64,000 nucleotides of DNA from Ketogulonicigenium robustum (GTDB lineage Bacteria > Pseudomonadota > Alphaproteobacteria > Rhodobacterales > Rhodobacteraceae), in NCBI RefSeq assembly GCF_002117445.1, contig NZ_CP019938.1, forward strand, positions 162,431 through 226,430, given 5' to 3'. The position numbers and the translations under genes were made by a program. The notes below the pieces were generated by a model, which saw only the letters and a list, made by a program, of their open reading frames with translations, did no database searches and was not told the origin of the DNA. Below, one piece after another: positions 17,042 through 25,236 of this stretch. Within the stretch, counting starts at the first letter, position 1; every line of letters begins with the position of its first letter.

Positions 17042-17758
17042 ATTGTATCCACCTCACGTCGGGGGTTTATGATGGGGACTGCGGCAATCGCCGCCGCAGC
17101 CGCTATGGGACTGCCCTATGAGAAAGTGTCCGCTGCCCAAGTGCTTAACGCGGCCGCGCCGGACCTTGCCACCTACACACCCAGCTTCTTCACGGCTGCC
17201 GAATTTGCCACCCTCTGCGCGATGTGCGACCGCCTGATCCCCGCCGATGACGTCGGCCCCGGGGCGCTGGAAGCGAACGTTCCCATTTTCATCGACATGC
17301 AAATCGGCGGCGACCTCGGCGCCGAATGGTATATGCAGGGCCCGTTCCCGACCGATCCCTCGCCGCTGATGGGCTTTCAAATGCCCCACCGGCCGCAGGA
17401 ATACTTCCGAATTGGCCTCGATCTGACCGAACGGGCCGTGCAGGAACGCTACAACACCGGCTTCGCCGACCTGACCGACGACCAAAAAGACGAATTCCTG
17501 ACCGCGATGGACAAGGGCGAAGTCGACTTCACCCCCTATGGCGAGGATTACGTCACCGGCAAGTTCTTCTTCTCGCAGGTGCTTGCGGAAACCCGCAACG
17601 GCTACCTCTCCGACCCGATGTACGGCGGAAACAAGGGCATGGGGGCATGGATCATGCTCGGCTACCCCGGCGCCCGCGCCAGCTTCCGCGAATGGGTCGG
17701 ACAGCACAACGTCAAATACCCGCTCGGCCCCGTGTCGGTGACGGGCATGCGCGCCTGA
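17042..17758 (+). CDS. Gluconate 2-dehydrogenase subunit 3-like small subunit, probable ATT start
   Basis: About 238 residues. The first ATG in frame is 17069, but the codons just before it read VSTSRRGF, completing a twin-arginine signal (SRRGFMM followed by an Ala-rich stretch). Between the upstream stop at 17012 and 17069 there is no ATG, GTG or TTG in frame. ATT at 17042 follows AGGAAGAGAG at good distance, so I propose ATT initiation. The body matches the gluconate dehydrogenase subunit 3 family, which escorts the flavoprotein through Tat. It is followed by the flavoprotein and a cytochrome c, the usual three-subunit set. If ATG 17069 were used, the Tat arginines would be lost. Confidence 0.75.
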   Translation: MVSTSRRGFMMGTAAIAAAAAMGLPYEKVSAAQVLNAAAPDLATYTPSFFTAAEFATLCAMCDRLIPADDVGPGALEANVPIFIDMQIGGDLGAEWYMQGPFPTDPSPLMGFQMPHRPQEYFRIGLDLTERAVQERYNTGFADLTDDQKDEFLTAMDKGEVDFTPYGEDYVTGKFFFSQVLAETRNGYLSDPMYGGNKGMGAWIMLGYPGARASFREWVGQHNVKYPLGPVSVTGMRA

Positions 17759-17771
17759 TAGGAGAGACAAA

Positions 17772-19543
17772 ATGGCTATCATTAATGACGAAGTCGATGC
17801 CGTCGTCGTCGGTCTCGGCTGGACTGGCTCGATCATGGCGATGGAACTTGCCCGTGCAGGGCTAAAGGTGCGCGCGCTAGAACGCGGCGGGGACCAAAAC
17901 AGCGAAGATTACGCCTACCCCAAACCCGCGGACCAATACGCCTACGACACCCGCTACAAAATCTTTGCCCGTCCCGAACAGGCCGCTGTAACCGTACGCC
18001 ACAAAGACGGCGACACGGCCTTGCCCACCCGCCAATGGGGATCATTCTGCCCCGGTAACGGCGTCGGCGGCGCAGGTTTGCACTGGACAGGCGTCCACGC
18101 CCGCCCCTCGGAAACCGACCTCAAGCTGAAAGACTACGCAGACGAATTCTACGCCCCCGGTCAATTGTCCGAGGAAATGGAAGTCCGCAACTACCCCTTC
18201 GACTGGGAAGAAATCGAACCTCACCTTGATTTCTTTGACAAGGTTGTTGGCGCGTCTGGACAAACAGGCAACCTGCGCGGCGAAATCCTGCCCGGTGGCG
18301 ACCCCTTCGAAGGGCCCCGTTCGAACCCCTTCCCTCTGCCGCCGATGACCGACACGCTGAACTGCGCCATGTTCCGCGATGTCGCGTCGAAACAGGGCTA
18401 CCACCCGTTCTCGAACCCTTCGGCCAACGCTTCGCAGGCTTGGACGAACCCCTACAACCAGCAGATCGCCCCTGTAACTACTGCGGCTTCTGCTCGAAAT
18501 ACCCCTGCCTGAACTACTCCAAAGCCTCGCCGCAGACGACCATCCTAGACGCGCTCAAGCGGATGTCGAACTTCGACTACCGCACCAACGCCGAGGTGAT
18601 CCGCGTCGATATGCACCCTGATGGAAAGTCTGCCCGCGGCGTGACCTACATCAACGAAAACGGTGAAGAGGTCTTCCAACCTGCCGGTATCGTTCTGCTG
18701 TGCGCCTACCAATTCTACAACGTGCGCCTGATGCTGCTGTCGGGCATCGGCAAACCCTACGACTTCGCAACCGGCGAGGGCGCGGTCGGACGTAACTACA
18801 GCTTCTTGTCGAACGGCGGCCTGACGCTGTACTACAAAGACAAACAGTTCAACCCCTTCGCAACCGCCGGCGCCACAGGCGTCATGTTCAACGACGTCTC
18901 GCCCCGCCCGGGCTTTACCGATGGCGTGAAACACGGCTTTATCGGCGGCGCCAAAATCCACTCCTCGCAAGCCACCGGCAACCCCATTGGCACGTCTCTG
19001 CCACCGGGCACCCCCGGCTGGGGCGCTGGCTGGAAAAAGGGTATGGCTGATTGGTACGGCCGTTCGATGAAAATCTCGATCACGACCACCTGCATGTCGT
19101 ACCGCAGCAATTTCATGGACCTCGACCCCACCTACAAAGACCGCTACGGCAACCCGCTGCTGCGCGTGACTTTCGACTGGAAAGAAAACGAGAAGAAGCT
19201 ACAGCAATACCTGCGCGACATCTGCCTGTCGCTCAAGGACGACCTGCAACCCGACATCTTCAGCGAAAGCTTCATGAAGGAAGACGCACACTACGATCTG
19301 CGTCCCTACGTCTCGACTCACACCCACGGCGGCGCAGTCATGGGCGAAACCCCCGAACAAACGGCACTGAACAAGTATTCCCAAAGCTGGGATGCCCATA
19401 ACGTGTTCGTCGTCGGTGGCCATGCTTTCCCGCAAAACCACCAGAGCAACCCCACCTCGATGATCGGCGGCATGGCATATCTGGCAGCCAAGGGCATCGT
19501 CGAGCAATACCTGAGCAATCCCGGCCAACTGGTTCAGGCATAA
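17772..19543 (+). pseudogene. GMC flavoprotein subunit of a membrane dehydrogenase, split by a one-base frameshift
   Basis: The first part (17772-18512 in one frame) has the FAD loop VGLGWTGS and family sequence up to about residue 233. The second part (in the +2 frame to 19543) continues with CNYCGFCSKYPC, HTHGGAVMG and the C-terminal NHQSNPTSMIGG. Joining them needs one extra C in the CCCC run at 18469-18472, which would give a protein of about 590 residues. The break falls directly before the cysteine cluster that would bind Fe-S. Both halves are otherwise intact, with no further stops, so the lesion is recent, a sequencing error, or bypassed. The family oxidises gluconate, sorbitol or similar polyols in the periplasm, with the flanking small subunit and cytochrome. 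Confidence 0.85.
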
Positions 19544-19554
19544 GGCGCACGCAC

Positions 19555-20373
19555 ATGAAAAAGACAGCTTTCTTTGCCATGACCATGCTGGCGGCCCCGA
19601 CGCTGGCAATTGCCCAAACTGAAACCGCACCGGCCACCCCCGAGGTGATCGCCCACGGCGCAGACATTGTCTCGGCCAGCTGCGCCAGCTGCCACACCCC
19701 GCGCAACAGCGCGGGCGAACAAGCCACCGACCCTGCCGATCCCACCTTTTTGGGCGGCAACGATATGGGCGGCTGGTGGGCCCCCTCGCTTCGCGGGGGC
19801 GGCACGGCGCAGTACGGCATCGCCAACTGGTCTGCCGATGACATCGCCGAATATCTGGCGACCGGCCGCAACCAATATGCCGCTGTCGGCGGCATGATGA
19901 AGGGCGTGGTCGAACGCTCGACCTCGACCATGTCGCCGGACGATCTGACCGCGATTGCCGCCTTCCTGAAGTCGGTACCTGCGGATGAACAGACCGCCGC
20001 CGCCAAACCCGGCGAGCCCGAGAGCACAACGGCCCGCCTGACCGCGGCGGTCGATCTGTCCTTGGGCGAGCGTCTCTATATCGACAACTGCGGCGCCTGC
20101 CACTTCGTCGATGGTCAGGGCGGGGCGCGGATCTTCCCCGTGCTCGACGGCGCGTCCATCGTGAATGCCCCCGTCGCCGGCGGCCTGATCGAGACGATCC
20201 TGAACGGTGCCGAAACCCCCTCGACCGAGGGCGGCCCGTCGAAAAACCTGATGCCCGCCTTTGGCGGTCGCCTGACGGACGAAGAAGTCGCCGCCCTTGC
20301 CACTTTCGTCCGCCAAGCGTGGACGAACACGGCTGACGCGGTCACGCCCGAAGACGTCGCCGATCTGCGTTAA
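19555..20373 (+). CDS. Di-haem cytochrome c subunit of the membrane dehydrogenase
   Basis: A 272-residue secreted cytochrome with a signal peptide (cleavage near AIAQ) and two haem motifs, CASCH (residues 43-47) and CGACH (179-183). The usual gluconate/alcohol dehydrogenase cytochrome subunit has three haems and about 430 residues, so this is a shorter two-haem form. I see no clear C-terminal membrane anchor. It is the third gene after the small subunit and the flavoprotein, and would pass electrons to ubiquinone or a terminal oxidase. Confidence 0.87.
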   Translation: MKKTAFFAMTMLAAPTLAIAQTETAPATPEVIAHGADIVSASCASCHTPRNSAGEQATDPADPTFLGGNDMGGWWAPSLRGGGTAQYGIANWSADDIAEYLATGRNQYAAVGGMMKGVVERSTSTMSPDDLTAIAAFLKSVPADEQTAAAKPGEPESTTARLTAAVDLSLGERLYIDNCGACHFVDGQGGARIFPVLDGASIVNAPVAGGLIETILNGAETPSTEGGPSKNLMPAFGGRLTDEEVAALATFVRQAWTNTADAVTPEDVADLR

Positions 20374-20381
20374 CAGATCCC

Positions 20382-20410
20382 GCTGCGCGCCGGTGCATCC
20401 GGCGCGCAGC
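20382..20410 (+). terminator. Hairpin terminator after the dehydrogenase operon
   Basis: GCTGCGCGCCGG (20382-20393) and CCGGCGCGCAGC (20399-20410) form a perfect 12-pair stem over a TGCAT loop. There is no clear U-run. Confidence 0.6.
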
Positions 20411-20541
20411 ACCCACAAACAGGGCAGACGCCCCCAAGGCCGAGCAATGCTGCAAGCAGCGCACGCCAGCGCCTAATGACCGCCCCTATATTTTCGCGCC
20501 CCGCTGGCGTAAGACAGCTAAAAGTTCTGCCCGAGGCCCCC

Positions 20542-20844
20542 ATGCGCAAACCCTTCGCCCCCCTTTTTGCCCTGATCACTCTTGTCGCCCTTGCCAGCTG
20601 CGGCACGGCGGGCATGACCACAGTCCAAGGTGCGGGGCCGAATGATCTGCTGAAACTGCGGGCGGGCCCCGGCCTTGGCTACAACATCCTTCTGGGGCTG
20701 CCCGACGGGACACCCCTACGCCGCCACGGTTGCGTGACAGAACTGGGGCAAAGCTGGTGCAAAGTATCGCTGACGACCACCCCCAATGTCACGGGCTACG
20801 TCTCGGCCGACTACCTGTCGCCGCCCGCGTTCGGGGGCCGATAG
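20542..20844 (+). CDS. Small lipoprotein with bacterial SH3 domain
   Basis: A 100-residue protein. The lipobox ends at Cys20 (VALASC), so it should be a lipid-anchored protein. The mature part LLKLRAGPGLGYNILLGLPDGT... and SWCKVSL...GYVSADYL is a bacterial SH3 fold, found in proteins that bind or work near peptidoglycan. ATG 20542 was chosen because the signal sequence begins there; the frame extends to 20476. It stands alone, with the decayed region beyond. Confidence 0.75.
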   Translation: MRKPFAPLFALITLVALASCGTAGMTTVQGAGPNDLLKLRAGPGLGYNILLGLPDGTPLRRHGCVTELGQSWCKVSLTTTPNVTGYVSADYLSPPAFGGR

Positions 20845-20898
20845 CGCGATCAGTCGCCCGCCGCGCCGCATTCGCGCGGATGCGGGCCAGCAAAGTAA

Positions 20899-21329
20899 TC
20901 AACAAAGTATCTTCTTCTCTCGAGCCCCCTCCAGCAATTCATTGAACTGCTGCGCAGCAGCCGGACCCATCGCCTCGTATGCGGCGCCAATGCCGCGACT
21001 GCTGAAAACCTTCATCGCGCAGGCGTCATCTCGCGCACGATCCGGCCCTTGGCCTCTAGCCGAGCCATCAGCTTGCCCGTGGCCGAGCGGCCATTATTTA
21101 TCCTGCGCGCGATCTTGGACTGGGGGCTACCTTCATGGCGGACAATCTCCATGAACGCCCACCATTCGGCTCGCGTCAGATTGCCAGGCTTCATCATCCC
21201 GTCAAAATGGGCACTTACCACGCGCGACTTTTCGTGAATATCATACAGCAGCGTGCCGTGACGCCGATAATCCTCACTCGCCTCCAAGCTGGCAAGTTCA
21301 GCGCTATCGATGGGCCAACGCGATGCCAT
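20899..21329 (-). pseudogene. MarR family regulator, frameshifted relic
   Basis: From ATG 21329 the minus strand encodes a MarR-type winged helix (LTRAEWWAFMEIVRHEG, RRINNGRSATGKLMARLEAKG) that stops at 21012 shortly after VREMTPAR. The expected C-terminal part resumes in another frame (VFSSRGIGAAYEAMG, AAQQFNELLEG) and ends at 20899. A short deletion with frame change in the wing region explains the break. It was probably the regulator of the neighbouring decayed dehydrogenase. Confidence 0.65.
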
Positions 21330-21479
21330 AAACGGCCTTCTTGCAGGCGCGAAGCAGCGTGCAACGTGTGTCCCACACCTTTATCACAGCGTCCATCGCG
21401 CAGTCGGCCACAAGCGTCATCCGTCGAATACAATACCCCCCTTCGATATGTCGGCCAATACAGATGATCCGCCGCCCGC

Positions 21480-22624
21480 CAATCACGCGCATCTTCCAGC
21501 CGCCCATCCGGTCATGCTCTTCCGCAGCAGTGCGCACTGCGTGTCGAACCCTTCCAGCTTGGAATCAATCTTCGCGGCCAACTCCTCCAGCGTGTCGGCC
21601 TGCATCACATATGACGGCAGCGATGCATCAGGCTTCGGAACCGGCCCCGCCAAAGGCGCGCGTGGTCATCGGACACCATGTACATGAACCGGTTGGTATA
21701 TTCCCCGCGCCAGGCGCCCCACAACAAATGCACCCGCGTGCGTGCGATACAAAACATCTTCTCGTTCGTCCGGCGCTGACCGTATTTATTGACCAACACC
21801 ATAGTGTCGCTGCCCAGAAATAACTGCCGCTGGGGGACGCTGGCAAACTACAAAACCTCATCCAGAATTTCCTGCTGCAGCCAAGCCTCGTTCATGTTGC
21901 CAAGCTGCGCGTCCAGATCGATGGCGACCTTCACCAAATCGCCTTGGTTGCTGGGTACCGCACAGCCGCCCATAATCGGCACCCGCAGGTAATTCTTGCG
22001 CATAACGGTGTTATGGATAACCCCGCCCTAGCCGAAGATGACACCCTTGCGCGCCCGTATAGTGGGCTCGGTCCGTCGGGCACTTGCGTCACCACCCCTA
22101 ACACCACGCGGTTCTCGTCCAGCATATCGCGCACGGCGCGGTCTCAAAGGCGATGTCGTCGCCTTTATCCCAGACGAAGTCCTCCAGCTGACCCGTCGGA
22201 TGCGAGCCATAGCCCAAGTTGCCGTCCTCGTCCGCCGGCCGGATGGATCGCCCGCGTGGGGCTTTGTTTTCCGGCAAATGCGCGTAATAATCAGGGGTGA
22301 GCTGCCCGTCCCACGACGTATAGGGTGCCGAACACATCGCCCCCCTGTCGTGCAGCGTGCGGATCACCTCGGCCCGCGATCATACAGCACCTCAAGCAAA
22401 CGGTAGTTATCCGCCGTCATGCCAAACGTCGGGCTATTAGCGCGGTAGAGGTGCGGATAAGCCAAACCGCATATATACCGCAGCGCGTCTTCCTTGGGGT
22501 CGTCGAGCTGCGCGCACGGTGGTCACGCCAAGGCGGCGCTCGCCGTCCCCTAGGCGGCCGCCTTCAAAAACCCGCGCCGCTATACGCGGGCCGCTTTCAC
22601 ATCGGAGTTGTTGGCCTTGGTCAT
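21480..22624 (-). pseudogene. Tat-exported FAD-binding dehydrogenase, heavily degraded
   Basis: A strong ribosome site (GGAGGAGA) precedes ATG 22624. The frame then reads MTKANNSDVKAARV, stop, RRGFLKAAA, stop, GTASAALA, stop: a Tat signal with three nonsense codons. The expected Rossmann FAD loop is missing. Family sequence then continues in shifting frames: KEDALRYICGLAYPHLYRA, VIRTLHDRGAM, DYYAHLPENKAPRGRS, LEDFVWDKGDDIAFET, NRVVLGVV, GGCAVPSNQGDLV, NMNEAWLQQE, MVLVNKYGQRRTNEK and TLEELAAKIDSKLEGF. This is a KstD/fumarate-reductase-like flavoprotein with an internal deletion and several frameshifts. The stretch down to about 21330 is not interpretable. Confidence 0.7.
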
Positions 22625-22679
22625 CGCGGTCTCCTCCCCCTGAAGCATATCACCGACTGTGTCGCCAGCAGCCAATAAC

Positions 22680-24197
22680 CTAGCTGCCGCTGATACGGCG
22701 ATACTCTACCGACCGCGCGCGCGACAGGGCCAGCTGGAACCTGTCGCCGCCCATCTCGTTCAGACACACCCGCCGCACCCAAGGCCCATCGTGCAGCGTG
22801 AACAGATACCGCCCGCCGCCTAGCGACTGCAACGGCATCGCGCGGCGGGTCGGGCCCGCGCCCATCACCACAGCACCGCGGTAAATCTCCAGCATCGCGC
22901 CAAACGGATCTGCCCGCCACAGCCCATCCAACGTCGCGGGCACCGCTTCGGGCCGCGCCGGCTGAAACCGCGCGGGCGCATGACCGGCAGTCCCTACAAC
23001 ATCCTCCCCCTCCATCCGTAGATGCAGGGGCGATGTCGGGGCGCGGCTGTCGACGCCGCCCGCCCCATCGGGGTAAACCGCGATCGTGTCATCCAGCCGC
23101 GTCACCGCCTGTGCGTTCACTTCAATCCAATCCGCCCCCGTCGGCGCGACATAAAGGCCCGGCGTCATCGCATTTTCCGCCACAGGCAGCGCTGCCCCAT
23201 ACAGCGCCGCCATCACCCGTTCGGCCAAGGCCGTGCTGTTCACATCATCACGGTTCGCTACGACGATGCACCCCGCCCCTGCCAGCGGATCCAGCAAAAT
23301 ATAGCTTTTAAACCCCGGCTGCGATCCGCCATGCCCCACCAAATCGCGCCCGCCCACCATGTGATGGCGCATCCCCAGCCCATAGCCGGTCGCACGTCCG
23401 TCGCGCAGGTGGCCCGTGGCCGACAACGCCGCCAATCGCCCCGCAAATTCCCCCTCGCCGCGCAGCAACAGGCCGCCCCACGCGGCCAAATCGCGCGCGC
23501 TGCCCGTCAAACTGCCCGCCGCCGACAGGTGCATGCCCTGCAACCCAACCTGCCATCCGCGCCCGTCGTGCCAATATCCGGGGCAGAGGCCGCGCACAGG
23601 GTCGGTCCACATCTCGGCGGCCTTAAACCCCAGCCCATGCGGCCCGCGCAGATGGTCACGCAGGTAGTCGTCAAACAACCGCCCATGCCCGCGCAACGCC
23701 TCCTCAACCAAGCGATAGCCGCCGTTCGAATAATGCACCTCTGTCCCCGCCGGATAGTTCAAACCCGGCAGCGCCGTATGAAACGCCAACAAATCGGGCG
23801 CAAATGACTGGGTGAAGACCGACAGCCCCAACAGCGTCAGCGCCTCGCGCGTGTCGGGCAACCCGCCCGTCATCCCTAGCGCCTGCCGCACCGTCACCGC
23901 CGCCGTCAACGGGGCCAGCGCCGGCAAATGCGCCCCCAGCGGGTCGTCCAGCCCGATCACATCAGCCTCCGCCAGCACGAAACTGGCAAACACGTGCTTT
24001 GTGACCGAGGCGTATCGCACCACGCTTTCCACCCCGAACGGCACCCGCGTCGCAAGGCTCTCAACCCCCGCCGCGGCGCTGGCGCGCACCCCGTCCGTGT
24101 CGAACAACACAACAGCACCGCCGGGGGCATCGTCTGCCCAGTCTGCCGCCGCCCGCACCGCCGCCGCTGCGGCATCCCAATTCATCTGCACCTTCAT
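22680..24197 (-). CDS. Serine hydrolase of the beta-lactamase/D-aminopeptidase family
   Basis: A 505-residue protein with the three penicillin-recognising motifs: Ser64-Val-Thr-Lys67, Tyr156-Ser-Asn158 and the HGG motif of GHGGSQPG near residue 300. The long C-terminal part after about residue 350 resembles the beta-barrel domains of D-aminopeptidases of this family. No signal peptide is visible, which suggests a cytoplasmic peptidase or esterase. ATG 24197 overlaps the stop of the LysR gene (ATGA), so the two are co-transcribed and translationally coupled. The substrate is unknown. Confidence 0.82.
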   Translation of the reverse strand: MKVQMNWDAAAAAVRAAADWADDAPGGAVVLFDTDGVRASAAAGVESLATRVPFGVESVVRYASVTKHVFASFVLAEADVIGLDDPLGAHLPALAPLTAAVTVRQALGMTGGLPDTREALTLLGLSVFTQSFAPDLLAFHTALPGLNYPAGTEVHYSNGGYRLVEEALRGHGRLFDDYLRDHLRGPHGLGFKAAEMWTDPVRGLCPGYWHDGRGWQVGLQGMHLSAAGSLTGSARDLAAWGGLLLRGEGEFAGRLAALSATGHLRDGRATGYGLGMRHHMVGGRDLVGHGGSQPGFKSYILLDPLAGAGCIVVANRDDVNSTALAERVMAALYGAALPVAENAMTPGLYVAPTGADWIEVNAQAVTRLDDTIAVYPDGAGGVDSRAPTSPLHLRMEGEDVVGTAGHAPARFQPARPEAVPATLDGLWRADPFGAMLEIYRGAVVMGAGPTRRAMPLQSLGGGRYLFTLHDGPWVRRVCLNEMGGDRFQLALSRARSVEYRRISGS

Positions 24198-25123
24198 ACC
24201 CCTTCATCCTCGCGCGGCGGCGCACCCCACGGGGCCAACGCCCCGCGCATCAGCGCCGCCAGCGCGCTATAACTGTCGCCGCGCGGCGCCGACTGGCGCC
24301 AAACCAGCGACACCCCGCGCACCAAAGGTGCCCCCGCCAGCGCCACCGCAACGACCGCTTCCTCGCGCGCCACCTCGGACCGCACATAGAGCGCGGGCAG
24401 AAAAGACATCCCCATCCCCGCCGCCACCATCTGGCGCAGCGTGTCCAAGGTCGTGCCATCATATTCGCTAGCCTGCACCGCCCCGACGCCATGGCACAAA
24501 CGCGCCACCGCGCTGTTGACGGCAGGGCCGAAATCCGTCGTCAACACCGTCTCGCCGCGCAATGCTGCGGGATTAATCGCATCCTGCCCCGCCAGCCGAT
24601 GGCCCTGCGGTAATACCGCCAGCAACGCCTCGTCCACGATCACGGCGGCGCGCAGATCGGCATGATCCGGTGGCTCGGGCAAGATCAGCACATCATACCG
24701 CCCCTCCAGCACGCCCTCGACCAACATTTCTGCACTGTCCTCGCGTACCTGCAAGCGCGTATCGGGGTAGGCCGCGCGCACCTGCGGCATCACCACCGAC
24801 AACACATAGGCCCCCACCGTGTGCACAACGCCCAACCGCAGATCGCGCTGCAAGGCGGTCATATCGTCCCGCCGCGCGATCTCGCGGATATCCTCGACCT
24901 CGGCGGCGATCGTCTCCGCGCGGCGGGCAATCTCGGCGCCCGCGGGGGTCAGCAAGACGCGCGCACGCGTCCGCTCGATCAGGCGGGTGCCCAAGCGATC
25001 CTCCAGCGCCTTGATCTGCAAACTCAACGTCGGCTGCGTCACATGGCACATCTCGGCGGCGCGGCTAAAGTTCAGCGTCTTCGCCACCGCGCTTAAATAG
25101 CGCAACTGCTGCAATGTCGGCAT
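24194..25123 (-). CDS. OxyR-like LysR family regulator lacking the peroxidatic cysteine
   Basis: A 309-residue LysR regulator with an N-terminal helix-turn-helix (FSRAAEMCHVTQPTLSLQIKALE) and OxyR-like effector sequence (TTLDTLRQMVAAGMGMSFLPAL). By hand alignment to E. coli OxyR, the resolving Cys208 matches Cys210 here but the peroxidatic Cys199 position is Ala201, so it should not sense peroxide by the known disulfide. It is divergent from the mrp operon; an ATAG-N7-CTAT palindrome lies between them. The serine hydrolase gene overlaps its stop. Confidence 0.8.
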   Translation of the reverse strand: MPTLQQLRYLSAVAKTLNFSRAAEMCHVTQPTLSLQIKALEDRLGTRLIERTRARVLLTPAGAEIARRAETIAAEVEDIREIARRDDMTALQRDLRLGVVHTVGAYVLSVVMPQVRAAYPDTRLQVREDSAEMLVEGVLEGRYDVLILPEPPDHADLRAAVIVDEALLAVLPQGHRLAGQDAINPAALRGETVLTTDFGPAVNSAVARLCHGVGAVQASEYDGTTLDTLRQMVAAGMGMSFLPALYVRSEVAREEAVVAVALAGAPLVRGVSLVWRQSAPRGDSYSALAALMRGALAPWGAPPREDEGV

Positions 25124-25134
25124 CGCACCTCCTT

Positions 25135-25149
25135 ATAGCCCACGGCTAT
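25135..25149. promoter_or_regulatory. OxyR/LysR-type operator ATAG-N7-CTAT
   Basis: ATAGCC-CAC-GGCTAT is a perfect inverted repeat 12 bases upstream of the LysR start and 88 bases upstream of mrpA. Its ATAG-N7-CTAT form equals one half of the OxyR consensus. It probably mediates autoregulation and may control the divergent mrp operon. Confidence 0.55.
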
Positions 25150-25236
25150 CACTTTTATCCATAATATCAATTTCCCCCCCGTTTGGCGAACATGTTTTAA
25201 CAGCCCGATGTGATCACCCGCGCACAAGGCCGCCCC

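Noticed and set aside
20899..22624. Possible cluster of many small minus-strand genes
   Set aside because: The pieces align in order to just two known families (MarR, FAD-binding dehydrogenase) and are better explained as two pseudogenes.
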